In this document: positions 48,917 through 57,520 of the stretch, piece by piece | Numbering within the stretch: position 1 is the stretch's first letter | Layout: every line of letters begins with the position of its first letter | Assembly: GCA_016713035.1 (NCBI GenBank) | Contig: JADJPW010000001.1 | Location: forward strand, 496,001-560,000 | DNA length: 64,000 nt | Direction of reading: 5' to 3' | Source of the DNA: Verrucomicrobiaceae bacterium | GTDB taxonomy: Bacteria > Verrucomicrobiota > Verrucomicrobiia > Verrucomicrobiales > Verrucomicrobiaceae | Notes under the pieces: model-generated | Seen by the model: only the letters and a program-made list of their open reading frames with translations | Database searches by the model: none | Told to the model about the DNA's origin: nothing | Program-made: the position numbers and the translations under genes

Positions 48917-51472
48917 CTACTTCACGAACATCGGGTCTTTGGGATTTCCTTTGCTCAGGAGGTAGGCCATGAGGTCGAGAATGTCGTCTTCTTTGAGCAT
49001 GAAGAGCAGGCCGGGGGGCATCATGCTGACTTTGCTCTCTTCGGTTTTGGTGACCTGCTTCACATCGACGTTGGTGAAGTTGTTCGGGTCCATCATGTTG
49101 GTGCAGACCATCATGGTGTCCTCTTTCATGTTGGCGATACGGCCGGTGACAGTGCTGCCGTCTTTTAAGGTGAAGACGGTGCTGCCGTATTGGTCGCTGA
49201 TTTCTTTGTTGGGATCGAGGATGTGCTCCAGCAGGTCACGCGGGCTGTATTTTCCGGCCACGCTGGTGAGATCTGGGCCGACGGCACCGCCTTCGTTGTT
49301 GAAGCGGTGGCAGGCGTAGCAGGTGGCTGCGCCGAACATGTTGCGCCCGTTGGCAAAGTCGCGATTGCCCTCCAAACCGACGCCGAGGGATTTTTCCAGC
49401 TCGGCCATGGTCCATGCTTTGACGAAGCTCATGGGCTTGGCGGTGAAAGCGGGCGCTTTGGGCTCTGCTTTGGCTTCGATGACGTCTTTGAGGGCGGCGA
49501 GCTCGGCTTCGGGCACGCCAGCGAGGAAGTCTTTTTTGATTTCGCCGATGAAGAGGTCAAAGGAGGCACCGCCTTTGTAATTCGCGGCACGCAGGAACCA
49601 ACTCAGGTACTCGCGGCGTAGCTCAGAGGTCCAGCCGCTTTTGGCAAAGCGCAGGATGCGTGCGTAGTCGATCTGCTCTTCCTGCGAGGGGGAGGCATTC
49701 ACCAGCGGGGCGGCCTTGGCGACGATGCCGGGCTCTCCGAGAAAGACGAGCAGCTCGCAGAGGTCGCGATCCGTGCCGCTATCGCCAGTGGGGAAGTAGG
49801 TGAGGAGGCGCAGGGCGGTGTGTTTCCCGGTGTCCTCATCCGGTGCCCCGAGGCGGGTGAAGGCCAGCATATGATCCCGCAGATAGGTGCTGCGGTCGAT
49901 GCCCTGGAGCTTCATGAAGTCGATTTTTTCCAAAGAGGCGAGGATGGGCTTCAGCAGTGACTTGTCCTCCCCTGCGCAGCGTGCCAGGGCCATGAGCGCG
50001 GTGAGTGCGGTGCGTGGATTTTGCTCCTGAAGGGTGCGCTGCTTCCACTGATCGAGCGGCTGATGCTCCAGCACGATGCGTGCGGCGAAGCGGATGTGGC
50101 GGTCTTCATGCCCGAGGCCCTGCCAGGCGAGCTCGACGGCTTTGGGGTCTTGCTTGCCGTGAAAGGCCTCCAGCGTGCGGCGGAAATTCGGCGTGGTGAC
50201 GACGGGTAGGCTTTTCCGCTGCGTGGGCTCCTTGCCTGCATAAGTGACGCGGTAGAGGCCGGACTGCACTTTGCGCCCGCCGACGCTGACATACATCGCG
50301 CCGTCTTTTTTCGATACCTCGATGTCGGTGAGCGGCAGTGGGGATGCGCTCATGAATTCCTCCGCGACGCCGGAGTAGCCCGTGCCTTCTTGATTGAGGT
50401 GCACGGCGTACATTTTGCCGTAGCTCCAGTCGCAGATATAGAGGGCGTGCTGATACTTCGCAGGAAAGGTAGAGCCGTAGCCGAAGGCGACGCCGGTGGG
50501 TGATCCAGGGCCGATATTCACGACGGGGGGCAGGCTGTCCTCCCAGCGGACGGGCCATTTTTTGCTGCATGTGCGCCAGCCATACTCGCCACCGCTCTGC
50601 ATGAGGCAGACGCGTGTGGGACGATACCACGGCATGCCGGTGTCCCACTCCATGTCGGCATCGAAGCCGAAGATGTCGCCGTTTTGATGAATGGCGATGT
50701 CGTAGGTGTTGCGGGTGCCGGTGTTGATGAGCTCCCACTTTTTGCCATCGAGATCGGTCTTGGCCAACCAGCCACCGGGAGCCAGCACGTCCCGCATGAA
50801 GCCACGCCCCAGGATCATGGGGAAGAGCTGATCTTCCGCCCAGTTTCGCGGCACGCGGCTGGTTTCGCAGCTAGGCTCCGGCGTTTGATTGCCACACATG
50901 ATGTAGAGTGATTTGCCATCTGGCGCAGCGACGACGGCGTGCGGTCCATGCTCGCCTGCACGGCCGGGGAAGGCACGCAGCAGCTCCAGCTTATCAAATT
51001 GGTCGTCCTTGTCCGTATCGGTGCAGCGGTAGAGGCCCCGGGTATTGTCCTCATCGCTGTCGGCTTTGGCCTTGCCCTTCTTTTTGGCCGCCTTCTCCGG
51101 CGTCTGGGCATTGGCGTGGTAGGTGGAGTCATTCACCACGCCGTAGAGGGCACCTTGATGAAAAAGCAGGCCCTGGCAGTGCCCGAAGTCGATTTTGAGC
51201 CGCTCCACCTTCGTGTCTGCGGCCTTCCCCTTCAGCGCGGGCGGCGTGATGCGGTAGAGCGCTCCGTATTGATCGCTGCAGATGAGGCGGCCTTTGTCAT
51301 CCTGCGTCATCGCCACCCAGGAGCCTTCCTGGTCCTTCGGCACGGAGTAGAGCAGCTCCGCCTGGAAGCCCTGTGGCAGCTTGATTTTATCGACCGGGGT
51401 GGCCTGACCGGCGATCTGGGCATGCGCAGTGGCCGTGATGGCGAGGAACAGCGGGAGGAGGTGTGATTTCAT
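48917..51472 (-). CDS. PVC-type haem-binding CxxCH protein (membrane-bound dehydrogenase-like)
   Basis: 851 residues from ATG 51472, which starts a signal peptide (MKSHLLPLFLAITATAHA); an upstream in-frame ATG adds repeat-derived sequence only. Residues 20-400 form a soluble glucose/sorbosone dehydrogenase-like beta-propeller (GSWVAMTQDDKGRLICSD, HQNGDIFGFDADMEWD, ALYICDWSYGKMYAVHL). A HEAT-like helical region (about 430-690) follows, then a C-terminal haem c domain with CYACHRFNNEGG and the PVC-specific DGSTVTGRI and SMMPPGLL motifs. Expected to be periplasmic and to oxidise a sugar or polyol, passing electrons to cytochromes. Substrate unknown. Confidence 0.9.
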   Translation of the reverse strand: MKSHLLPLFLAITATAHAQIAGQATPVDKIKLPQGFQAELLYSVPKDQEGSWVAMTQDDKGRLICSDQYGALYRITPPALKGKAADTKVERLKIDFGHCQGLLFHQGALYGVVNDSTYHANAQTPEKAAKKKGKAKADSDEDNTRGLYRCTDTDKDDQFDKLELLRAFPGRAGEHGPHAVVAAPDGKSLYIMCGNQTPEPSCETSRVPRNWAEDQLFPMILGRGFMRDVLAPGGWLAKTDLDGKKWELINTGTRNTYDIAIHQNGDIFGFDADMEWDTGMPWYRPTRVCLMQSGGEYGWRTCSKKWPVRWEDSLPPVVNIGPGSPTGVAFGYGSTFPAKYQHALYICDWSYGKMYAVHLNQEGTGYSGVAEEFMSASPLPLTDIEVSKKDGAMYVSVGGRKVQSGLYRVTYAGKEPTQRKSLPVVTTPNFRRTLEAFHGKQDPKAVELAWQGLGHEDRHIRFAARIVLEHQPLDQWKQRTLQEQNPRTALTALMALARCAGEDKSLLKPILASLEKIDFMKLQGIDRSTYLRDHMLAFTRLGAPDEDTGKHTALRLLTYFPTGDSGTDRDLCELLVFLGEPGIVAKAAPLVNASPSQEEQIDYARILRFAKSGWTSELRREYLSWFLRAANYKGGASFDLFIGEIKKDFLAGVPEAELAALKDVIEAKAEPKAPAFTAKPMSFVKAWTMAELEKSLGVGLEGNRDFANGRNMFGAATCYACHRFNNEGGAVGPDLTSVAGKYSPRDLLEHILDPNKEISDQYGSTVFTLKDGSTVTGRIANMKEDTMMVCTNMMDPNNFTNVDVKQVTKTEESKVSMMPPGLLFMLKEDDILDLMAYLLSKGNPKDPMFVK

Positions 51473-51513
51473 GGAAGGGAAAAGTTGGAACATCGGGCAA
51501 GGAGCATCCATTT

Positions 51514-51542
51514 CAATGTTCGATCTTGAATGTTCGATGTTC
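51514..51542. repeat. short ATGTTCGAT direct repeat
   Basis: AATGTTCGAT occurs twice with a four-base spacer, followed by GTTC, between the haem protein and asnS. On the minus strand it reads as GAACATCGAACATT units and could be translated as NIEHSRSNIE if the longer start of the neighbouring gene were used. Confidence 0.5.
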
Positions 51543-51559
51543 ACTGGTGAACGTTCTGC

Positions 51560-52921
51560 ATGCCAGAAACCATTCTCGCCCTCCTGAACTCCGAAACGCC
51601 ACGCACTGGCATCACCGCACGCGGCTGGGTCCGCACCAAGCGTGACTCGAAATCCTGCTCCTTCCTGGAAATCAATGACGGCAGCGGCTTCAAAGGCCTA
51701 CAAGCCGTGGTGGACGCCACGCTGCCCACCGCTGGGCTGCTACCGCGCATTCTCACTGGAGCGTCGGTGGAGATTGACGGCGACTTGATCGCCTCACCCG
51801 CCGCAGGTCAAAAATGGGAGCTGCAGGCCAAGGAACTGCGCCTCGTCGGCGAGGCCGATGCGACCTACCCACTGCAAAAGAAAGGCCACACGCCCGAGTT
51901 CCTCCGCACCATCGCCCACCTGCGGCCCCGCACGAATCTCTTTGGCAGCGTCTTCCGCGTGCGCAGCAAGATGGCCTTCGCCGTGCACCGCTTCTTCCAG
52001 GAGCGCGGCTTCTTCTACGTCCACACGCCCATCATCACCAGCAGCGACTGCGAAGGGGCAGGGGAGATGTTCCAAGTCACCACGCTGAAGCCCAACACGC
52101 CCACCAAGCCCGAGCAGGACTTTTTTGGCCGCCCCACCTACCTCACCGTCAGCGGCCAGCTCCAGGGCGAGGCCTTTGCCTGTGCCCTCGGCAACATCTA
52201 CACCTTCGGCCCCACCTTCCGCGCCGAGAACAGCAACACCACCCGCCACGCCGCCGAGTTCTGGATGATCGAGCCCGAAATGGCCTTCTACGACATCTTT
52301 GACGACATGACGCTCGCCGAGCAAAACGTGCGCTACCTCGTCCAGGCCATGTTTGACGAGTGCGCCGATGAATTGGAGTTCTTCGGCAAATTCATCGACA
52401 AAGAGCTCGTCGCCAGATTGCAGCAAACCCTGGCCAAGCCCTTCGAGCGCATCAGCTACACCGACGCGGTCGATATTTTGCTCAAAAGCGGCCGCAGCTT
52501 CGAAAACCCCGTCGTTTGGGGCGAAGGCCTACAAACCGAGCACGAGCGCTTCCTGGCCGAAGAGCACGTCAAAGGCCCCGTCACCATCTACAACTACCCC
52601 AAAGCCATCAAACCCTTCTACATGCGCCAAAACGACGACGGCAAAACCGTCGCCGCCATGGATCTACTCGTCCCCGGCATCGGCGAGATCGTCGGTGGCA
52701 GCCAGCGTGAAGAGCGACTCGACGTGCTGGAAGCCGCGATGACCAAACAGGGCCTCGATCCCGCCAACTACGCCTGGTACGCCGACCTCCGCCGCTACGG
52801 CAGCGTCCCGCACGCCGGCTACGGCCTCGGCTTTGAGCGACTCCTCATGTTCGTCACCGGCGTGCCAAACATCCGCGACGTGATCCCCTTCGCCCGCACA
52901 CCCGGCCACGCCGATTATTGA
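51560..52921 (+). CDS. asnS: asparaginyl-tRNA synthetase
   Basis: 453 residues. The N-terminal OB-fold anticodon-binding domain (TARGWVRTKRDSKSCSFLEINDGS) is followed by the class II catalytic core: RFFQERGFFYVHTPIIT (motif 1 region), FGPTFRAENSNTTRHAAEFWMIEPE (motif 2) and GYGLGFERLLMFVTG (motif 3). The sequence matches AsnRS rather than AspRS by the 'RHAAEFWMIEPEMAF' stretch. Its product charges tRNA-Asn directly. It is convergent with the group II intron that ends about 45 bases downstream. Confidence 0.95.
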   Translation: MPETILALLNSETPRTGITARGWVRTKRDSKSCSFLEINDGSGFKGLQAVVDATLPTAGLLPRILTGASVEIDGDLIASPAAGQKWELQAKELRLVGEADATYPLQKKGHTPEFLRTIAHLRPRTNLFGSVFRVRSKMAFAVHRFFQERGFFYVHTPIITSSDCEGAGEMFQVTTLKPNTPTKPEQDFFGRPTYLTVSGQLQGEAFACALGNIYTFGPTFRAENSNTTRHAAEFWMIEPEMAFYDIFDDMTLAEQNVRYLVQAMFDECADELEFFGKFIDKELVARLQQTLAKPFERISYTDAVDILLKSGRSFENPVVWGEGLQTEHERFLAEEHVKGPVTIYNYPKAIKPFYMRQNDDGKTVAAMDLLVPGIGEIVGGSQREERLDVLEAAMTKQGLDPANYAWYADLRRYGSVPHAGYGLGFERLLMFVTGVPNIRDVIPFARTPGHADY

Positions 52922-52969
52922 TCCGCACAACACCGCGATGGCCTGAGCGCTGGATTTTGAATCCGGTAG

Positions 52970-53050
<81 letters not shown>

Positions 53051-53105
53051 TCTCCATGTTTCCATGGAGCGGCTTGCGCCGACAGACGACTCTTCTGCAA
53101 GGCTT

Positions 53106-54488
53106 TCATAGTTGGATCAGTCCCTTCCGATTGAGATGTGCATTGGCGCTCTGGTCGCCAGATGGCTTCCAGGCTCTCTGGCTACGACTCTGGAGATGCC
53201 AAGTGAGTTTCTTCCTCACGTAGCTATTGAGGTCCCGTTTGGCTTTCCGCGGATGCCCTAGCTCAACGTAGTTCGCCCAGCCGCGTAATGACGCGTTGAG
53301 CCTTTCGATGAGTTCCGGCAGTGGCGTATGGCTTTGGTTCCTCCCAAGTATCTCTGCGACTTTCTCCCGCGCCCGCTTTTGCGCTTTGGCGCTGGGTTCC
53401 ACTCTCAGATACTTCTTCCCCTTTATCCCATACTGTTCATGCGCATGCCTCAGGCTGTAGCCGAGGAAGTCGAGCTTCTCGCCGTCGGCTCTTAGATCGT
53501 GGATCACTCGGGTTTTGTCCCGATTGATCTTTAACCCGAGGCGTCTTTCGATTTTCTCTTCCACCCAGGCTTCGATCCTTTCTCCCACATATCGGGCGAG
53601 GATGACGAAGTCGTCAGCATACCTTATCAACCGGGCGTTGGCCCCTGCCGCTGGTCCTTCTTTGCCGTGTAAGGCGCGGTCGAACCAATGGAGGTGGATA
53701 TTGGCTAGTAGGGGACTCAAGACGCCTCCTTGCGGCGTGCCCTGCGTACGTCGTGTCATCCGTGGTTTGCCGCTGCCACCGTTCTTGTCGTCGGGCGTTG
53801 GCGGTTCGATCACGGGTGCGTCCAACCATTGCTTGATCAAAGCGAGCACTCGTCCATCGACGACTCGCTGCCGTACTCCGGCGATGAGCTTGTCGTGTGG
53901 GATGGTGTCAAAGTAACTCGCCAGGTCGGCGTCATAGACCGCGTTGCGTCCTTCGCGGATGCTTTGCTCGACGCTTTTGATGGCGTCGTGGGCGCTGCGT
54001 CCAGGGCGAAAGCCGTGTGAGCAATCGTTGAAGTCTGTTTCAAAGATCGGCTCAAGGATGAGCTCCACTGCGGCCTGTACCACGCGGCCAACCAAGGTTG
54101 GTATGCCAAGGGGGCGCAGCTTGCCGTCGGCCTTGGGGATATAGACTCGCCGCACGGGTTGCGCACGGTAGGTCTTCTCTCGCAGGCTTTGCTGGATCGC
54201 TGTGACCCATGCCGCTTCGCCTTCTGGCGTCGCGGTGATTTGCTCTATGCTCACTGCGTCCACACCTGGCGCACCGCCATTGCGCCGCACAGTTTCCCAT
54301 GCAGCCCACAGCGTGTCAGTGCGGCAGACGTGATCGTAGAGACTGTAGAAGCGGAACCGCTTCTCTTCTTTGGCCTTGCGGCCCAGCTTCGCTCTCAACT
54401 CCTGGAGTCTCGGCCACTTGTCCAGCGGCACCGTTTTACGGCACTCGGCGGCTTGCATGGCTTGTTCTGTCATAGGTCGATGGTTCAT
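53106..54488 (-). CDS. ltrA: group II intron reverse transcriptase/maturase
   Basis: About 460 residues from ATG 54488; the frame is open to 54584. Reverse transcriptase blocks are present: GAPGVDAVSIEQI (RT0/1), YIPKADGKLRPLGIPT (RT2), CSHGFRPGRSAHDAI, DADLASYFDTIPHD (RT3), GTPQGGVLSPLLANI (RT4), RYADDFVILAR with the catalytic YADD (RT5) and the GIIM maturase region (LRGWANYVELGHPRKAKRDL). No C-terminal HNH endonuclease domain is present. The enzyme would help splicing and retrohoming by an endonuclease-independent route. No frameshift is seen. Confidence 0.9.
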   Translation of the reverse strand: MNHRPMTEQAMQAAECRKTVPLDKWPRLQELRAKLGRKAKEEKRFRFYSLYDHVCRTDTLWAAWETVRRNGGAPGVDAVSIEQITATPEGEAAWVTAIQQSLREKTYRAQPVRRVYIPKADGKLRPLGIPTLVGRVVQAAVELILEPIFETDFNDCSHGFRPGRSAHDAIKSVEQSIREGRNAVYDADLASYFDTIPHDKLIAGVRQRVVDGRVLALIKQWLDAPVIEPPTPDDKNGGSGKPRMTRRTQGTPQGGVLSPLLANIHLHWFDRALHGKEGPAAGANARLIRYADDFVILARYVGERIEAWVEEKIERRLGLKINRDKTRVIHDLRADGEKLDFLGYSLRHAHEQYGIKGKKYLRVEPSAKAQKRAREKVAEILGRNQSHTPLPELIERLNASLRGWANYVELGHPRKAKRDLNSYVRKKLTWHLQSRSQRAWKPSGDQSANAHLNRKGLIQL

Positions 54489-55070
54489 CTCCCAATCAGC
54501 TCCCTGAGGTTCTGAGTCAGCTTGTCTGTAGCCAAGGCTCCTTCGCTCCACCAGCATTGCTTCGCGCCGCCCCACGGCGCTCACCCTTCCGCTGCGCTAC
54601 AGGGCCAGCCTAGCGGCTGGCTGTCTCGCACAGCTCGGCTCACCGGCCTCATCACTACGATGAGCCTCTCCGACTTCCCCTCGGCGACCTGCCAGCTTAT
54701 GGCTTCGCTGGCTGACCCGCTGCGCACGGCTGACACCGCCCGCGCCGTGTGGAGTATCCCAAGTTCCCAACACCTCTTTGCTGCCGCGCTGCCCCTCTCT
54801 ACCCCGGAGAACCCATCGCAGCCTTGCGGTTGCTTGCGGCGATGATGCTGGCTTCATGCAATCAGAGACACTGGCCGTTCTCAAGTTAGCGTTTCGAGGC
54901 TTCAGATGAGGATTCGCTCGCGCTGCGGCTCGGCAGCTCGCCTCGACAGGCTTCGACACAGGGAATCGCTCCCCTGCACCGCTGTCTCGGCTACATGGCT
55001 TCAACCTTTTTCCATGACTGATTCCTTTCATTCAGTGAGAGTTGTTGGACTGTGCTTGGCGCACCTGACA

Positions 55071-55130
55071 TGACGCTGACCAAACGCTGATGGGGGTCAG
55101 ATTCAGAGCATGAGCGTCCTATCAGCGTCA
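55071..55130. repeat. inverted repeat at the intron 5' flank
   Basis: TGACGCTGA (55071-55079) and TCAGCGTCA (55122-55130) are perfect 9-base inverted copies, extended by CATG on each side. The loop contains GGGGTCAGATTCAGAGC. Its position six bases from the intron makes it a candidate insertion target. Confidence 0.6.
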
Positions 55131-55150
55131 CATGAGCGGTTCAAACCCTG

Positions 55151-55285
55151 CTACCGAAATGAAGCATCGCGCCTCTCAAACTCCACCTTCCCGTCCTGCA
55201 ACTGGGCGGTGATGTGAGCGCCGTCTTTGAAGCCGTCTCCGAGGACGGCGAGGCGGTCGATGACACGTTGGATCGGCTTCCTTAT
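55151..55285 (-). pseudogene. relic of clpB 3' end (copy 1) with 45-codon internal deletion
   Basis: Plus-strand 55175-55253 aligns without gaps to the intact clpB end at 59068-59146 with 63 of 79 positions equal by hand count. The next bases (55250-55272) match clpB 59278-59300 with one difference. The missing 135 bases lie between two GCGAGG hexamers of clpB, exactly 45 codons, so the frame is kept: RVIDRLA joins directly to VLGDGFKDGAHITAQ (clpB has RVIDRLA ... LSLAVLEGHFKEGDHITAV). The frame stops at 55151. No start or upstream clpB sequence is present, so this is a fragment. Confidence 0.75.
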
Positions 55286-55288
55286 CCA

Positions 55289-55867
55289 TCACAACTCGCT
55301 CTGCGCGACCTCTTGACGGAGCTTTTCGAGCTGAGTGAGAATTTCGGGGGCTTCTTTGATCTCGCACAGCGGCGTCAACTGACGATGGATGTAGGACCAG
55401 TCGAGCTTTCGTGTTCCCTGGCGGACGAGGATACCCCGAACATCATTCCAGTCGAGCGGACGGCTGGCGAAGGCCTTCATAACGAGGAGGTCTTCGGCGG
55501 TGCAGAGCCGCAGACTGGCTCCGGGTTCCATTTCGATCTTCACAGCCCTCTTTACAGCCTGATCTTCAAAAGGCAGCGCACCGAGGGCGATATCGATGCC
55601 GATGCCTTGAGAAGAACGAAGAAGCATCACGCGGTTTTGGAGGGCAAATGCACGAGCCTCGCTTACGCGGGCCTCGTAAGCGATGAGGAAGTCGTCCACA
55701 AAACGCTCCTCACTGCCAAAACCGGTGAGAAGTGTGATGTCCACATCCTTGGTGAAGCGAGGTTCGCCCCAATGCTGCACGGCCATGCCGCCAATGATGC
55801 AAAAAGACCAATTTCGCTTTTCACAGAAGCTCTGGAGTTCAAGAGCGAGTTTGGTGAGTTCGTTCAT
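55289..55867 (-). CDS. nucleotidyltransferase-fold protein (AbiEii/MNT-like toxin candidate)
   Basis: 192 residues from ATG 55867, fixed by ATGA overlap with the upstream gene. The polymerase-beta-type site is visible: IIGGMAVQHWGEPRFTKDVDI, with Gly26-Gly27 and the metal pair Asp41/Asp43, then a third acidic position in IDIALGALPFE. CTAEDLLVMKAFASRPLDWNDVRGIL matches nucleotidyltransferases of the AbiEii/DUF6036 kind. Such proteins act as toxins that nucleotidylate tRNA or proteins, or in abortive infection. It lies between two clpB-end relics. Confidence 0.75.
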   Translation of the reverse strand: MNELTKLALELQSFCEKRNWSFCIIGGMAVQHWGEPRFTKDVDITLLTGFGSEERFVDDFLIAYEARVSEARAFALQNRVMLLRSSQGIGIDIALGALPFEDQAVKRAVKIEMEPGASLRLCTAEDLLVMKAFASRPLDWNDVRGILVRQGTRKLDWSYIHRQLTPLCEIKEAPEILTQLEKLRQEVAQSEL

Positions 55868-56094
55868 GAGGTCAGGGCGGCTTTGGCAAACCATCGCTGC
55901 TGCTCCACGAGCCCAGACCATGCCGCTGCGGGCCTATGCTTTACCGCCCAAGCGGCGGAGCCGGTAAAGACCTGCATAGATTCAGCCGTGTCTGCTGCGC
56001 GGATGTCCGCATCTCGCACTTTTTGCAGTTCGGGAGCAGCTTTGGCCCAGGTATCCATCCAGCGTTTGGTGAGTTCGCGTTCGGTTTCTGTCAT
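55864..56094 (-). CDS. small partner protein of the nucleotidyltransferase (antitoxin candidate)
   Basis: 76 residues, helical, acidic at the N-terminus (MTETERELTKRWMDTWAKAA) with a Trp-rich second half (GSAAWAVKHRPAAAWSGLVEQQRWF). It overlaps the nucleotidyltransferase gene by ATGA and precedes it, the usual order of antitoxin then toxin. No known antitoxin fold is recognised, so its role is inferred from position. Confidence 0.6.
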   Translation of the reverse strand: MTETERELTKRWMDTWAKAAPELQKVRDADIRAADTAESMQVFTGSAAWAVKHRPAAAWSGLVEQQRWFAKAALTS

Positions 56095-56173
56095 GGCTGT
56101 AGCTTAGGGAGCGGAGTTCGATTGCCAATCGAATCTACGAGCCCCTAACGCAGGCGGAGGTCGCACACATTCT

Positions 56174-56289
56174 CACCTCTTCTCAATCACCGGCTTCCGG
56201 TGCTTCTTCACGGTTGTGATGACATCCCCACCATTTGAAGTCGCCTCCGAGGACGGCTAGACAACAGCAGATCGAAGTCGGCATCGGCC
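56174..56289 (-). pseudogene. relic of clpB 3' end (copy 2), frameshifted
   Basis: Plus-strand 56174-56258 follows the intact clpB terminus (from 59060) base by base with one extra base and scattered changes, sharing blocks such as CTTCTCAA, CACCGGCTTCC and CGAGGACGGC. After a gap, 56270-56289 matches clpB 59208-59227 at 16 of 20 positions; on the minus strand this reads ADADFDL where ClpB has ADAGFDP. Frame is lost. It lies between the small partner gene (56094) and the ArsR-like gene end (56297). Confidence 0.65.
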
Positions 56290-56296
56290 AGAAGCT

Positions 56297-56656
56297 TCAT
56301 GGCGCCCGGTTTTCCATCCGCAACACCGCGCAGCCGAAGTCCATCTCCCGCTGGCCGTTTTCCGAAGTCCGCACCACGGTTTCTGGTCGCAGCGTGTAGC
56401 GCTGACGGCGTGCATCGGAGGGATCAGGCGTGCTCGCCACCACGGCGGCATCCCGCAGGGCCACGAGGTGCTTCAGGGCTGCATCCAGCCGTTTGCCCAC
56501 CGCCTTTGCGCAAGTCGAGGCCGTGTGCGGCTGACCATCCGCGAGCAGTTCGAGGATGCGCCGCCGCACCGGATCAGCCAACAGCGCAAACACCACATCC
56601 CGCCGCGCCACGGCGGGATCGCTCATACCAGCAGGAAGACGGCTGCGCTTGGCCAT
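56297..56656 (-). CDS. ArsR-like winged-helix transcriptional regulator
   Basis: 119 residues from ATG 56656. The winged-helix core is visible: ALLADPVRRRILELLADGQ (helices 1-2) and CAKAVGKRLDAALKHLVALRDAAVV (helix-turn-helix), then a beta-wing (DARRQRYTLRPETVV). No metal-binding ELCVCDL-type motif is present, so it is not a classical metal sensor. Its stop lies eight bases from clpB relic 2. Likely autoregulatory or controlling a neighbour; target unknown. Confidence 0.75.
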   Translation of the reverse strand: MAKRSRLPAGMSDPAVARRDVVFALLADPVRRRILELLADGQPHTASTCAKAVGKRLDAALKHLVALRDAAVVASTPDPSDARRQRYTLRPETVVRTSENGQREMDFGCAVLRMENRAP

Positions 56657-56864
56657 ATTGGGCGTTTTATCATGAATCCCCCTCCGGCGACAAGAACCGA
56701 ATCGCTGCCCGCCGCCACGCAGCCATCCGCTCCTCGCCACCCAAGGCCAAACATCTGGCCCCAGCCTCGATTCCGTCACCGGCGCTGGTTTGCGACACCT
56801 AGTTTCGTTCCTCACCCCTTTTTTGAATGGGTTCCGCTCCCTCCGCAGCCTCCGAACTGGTGCC

Positions 56865-57410
56865 ATGGATCAGCAATCCTCATTCCCCAGCCTCCGCAAC
56901 GTCAGGACGCATTGGCTTTCAATACTTCCCAGCCTGCCAAGTGGCGCTATGGATCAGCAATCGGCGTTCCCCAGCCTCGGCAACGTCAGTCCGCATTGGT
57001 TTTCAACACCACCAAGCCTGCCAAGTGGCGCTATGGAGCAGCATTCGGCATTCCCCAGCCACGGCAACGTCAGGCCGCATTGGCTTTCACCACCTTCAAA
57101 CTTGTCAGGTGGCGCAATGGATCAGCAATCGGCGTTCCCGAGGTTCGGCAACATCAGTCCGCATTGGTTCCCACCACCTTCAAGCAAGCCAAGTGGCGCA
57201 ATGGATCAGCAATCGGCGTTCCCCAGCCACGACAACGTCAGTCCGCATTGGTTCTCACCACCTTCAACCTTGTCAGGTGGCGCAATGGATCAGCAATCGG
57301 CGTTCCCCAGCCACGACAACGTCAGTCCGCATTGGCTGGCATCGTTCCCGAGTCACCAGGAGGGTGCCATGAATCAGGAATCCTCGCCTCTGCCGAAACC
57401 CCGCAACGGC
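56865..57410. repeat. 84-bp tandem repeat array (minisatellite)
   Basis: Six complete 84-base units start at 56865, 56949, 57033, 57117, 57201 and 57285, each opening with ATGGATCAGCAATC or a close variant, plus a degenerate seventh from 57369. Because 84 is 28 codons and no unit contains a forward stop, all three plus-strand frames are open across the array. They read as a 28-residue repeat such as MDQQSAFPSLGNVSPHW, or basic versions. Differences between units 2 and 5 fall in all three codon positions, so none of the frames shows clear coding constraint. About 200 bases before the array (56657-56864) hold no gene that I can support. Confidence 0.85.
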
Positions 57411-57520
57411 CCCGAATGCTTTCCGACCCCGCGCAGCACTCCGCCTGGCAGAAACACTTGCTGCCTGCCGCATAACTGCGGGACTTGGCAAAATTCATTC
57501 CGTGTGATTGCATGCTCATC

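Noticed and set aside
55214..56107. 297-codon plus-strand open frame over the nucleotidyltransferase region
   Set aside because: The minus strand encodes recognisable nucleotidyltransferase motifs and ATGA coupling; the plus frame has none.
56865..57410. CRISPR array
   Set aside because: Units are 84 bases and similar over their whole length, with no constant-repeat/unique-spacer alternation and no cas genes.
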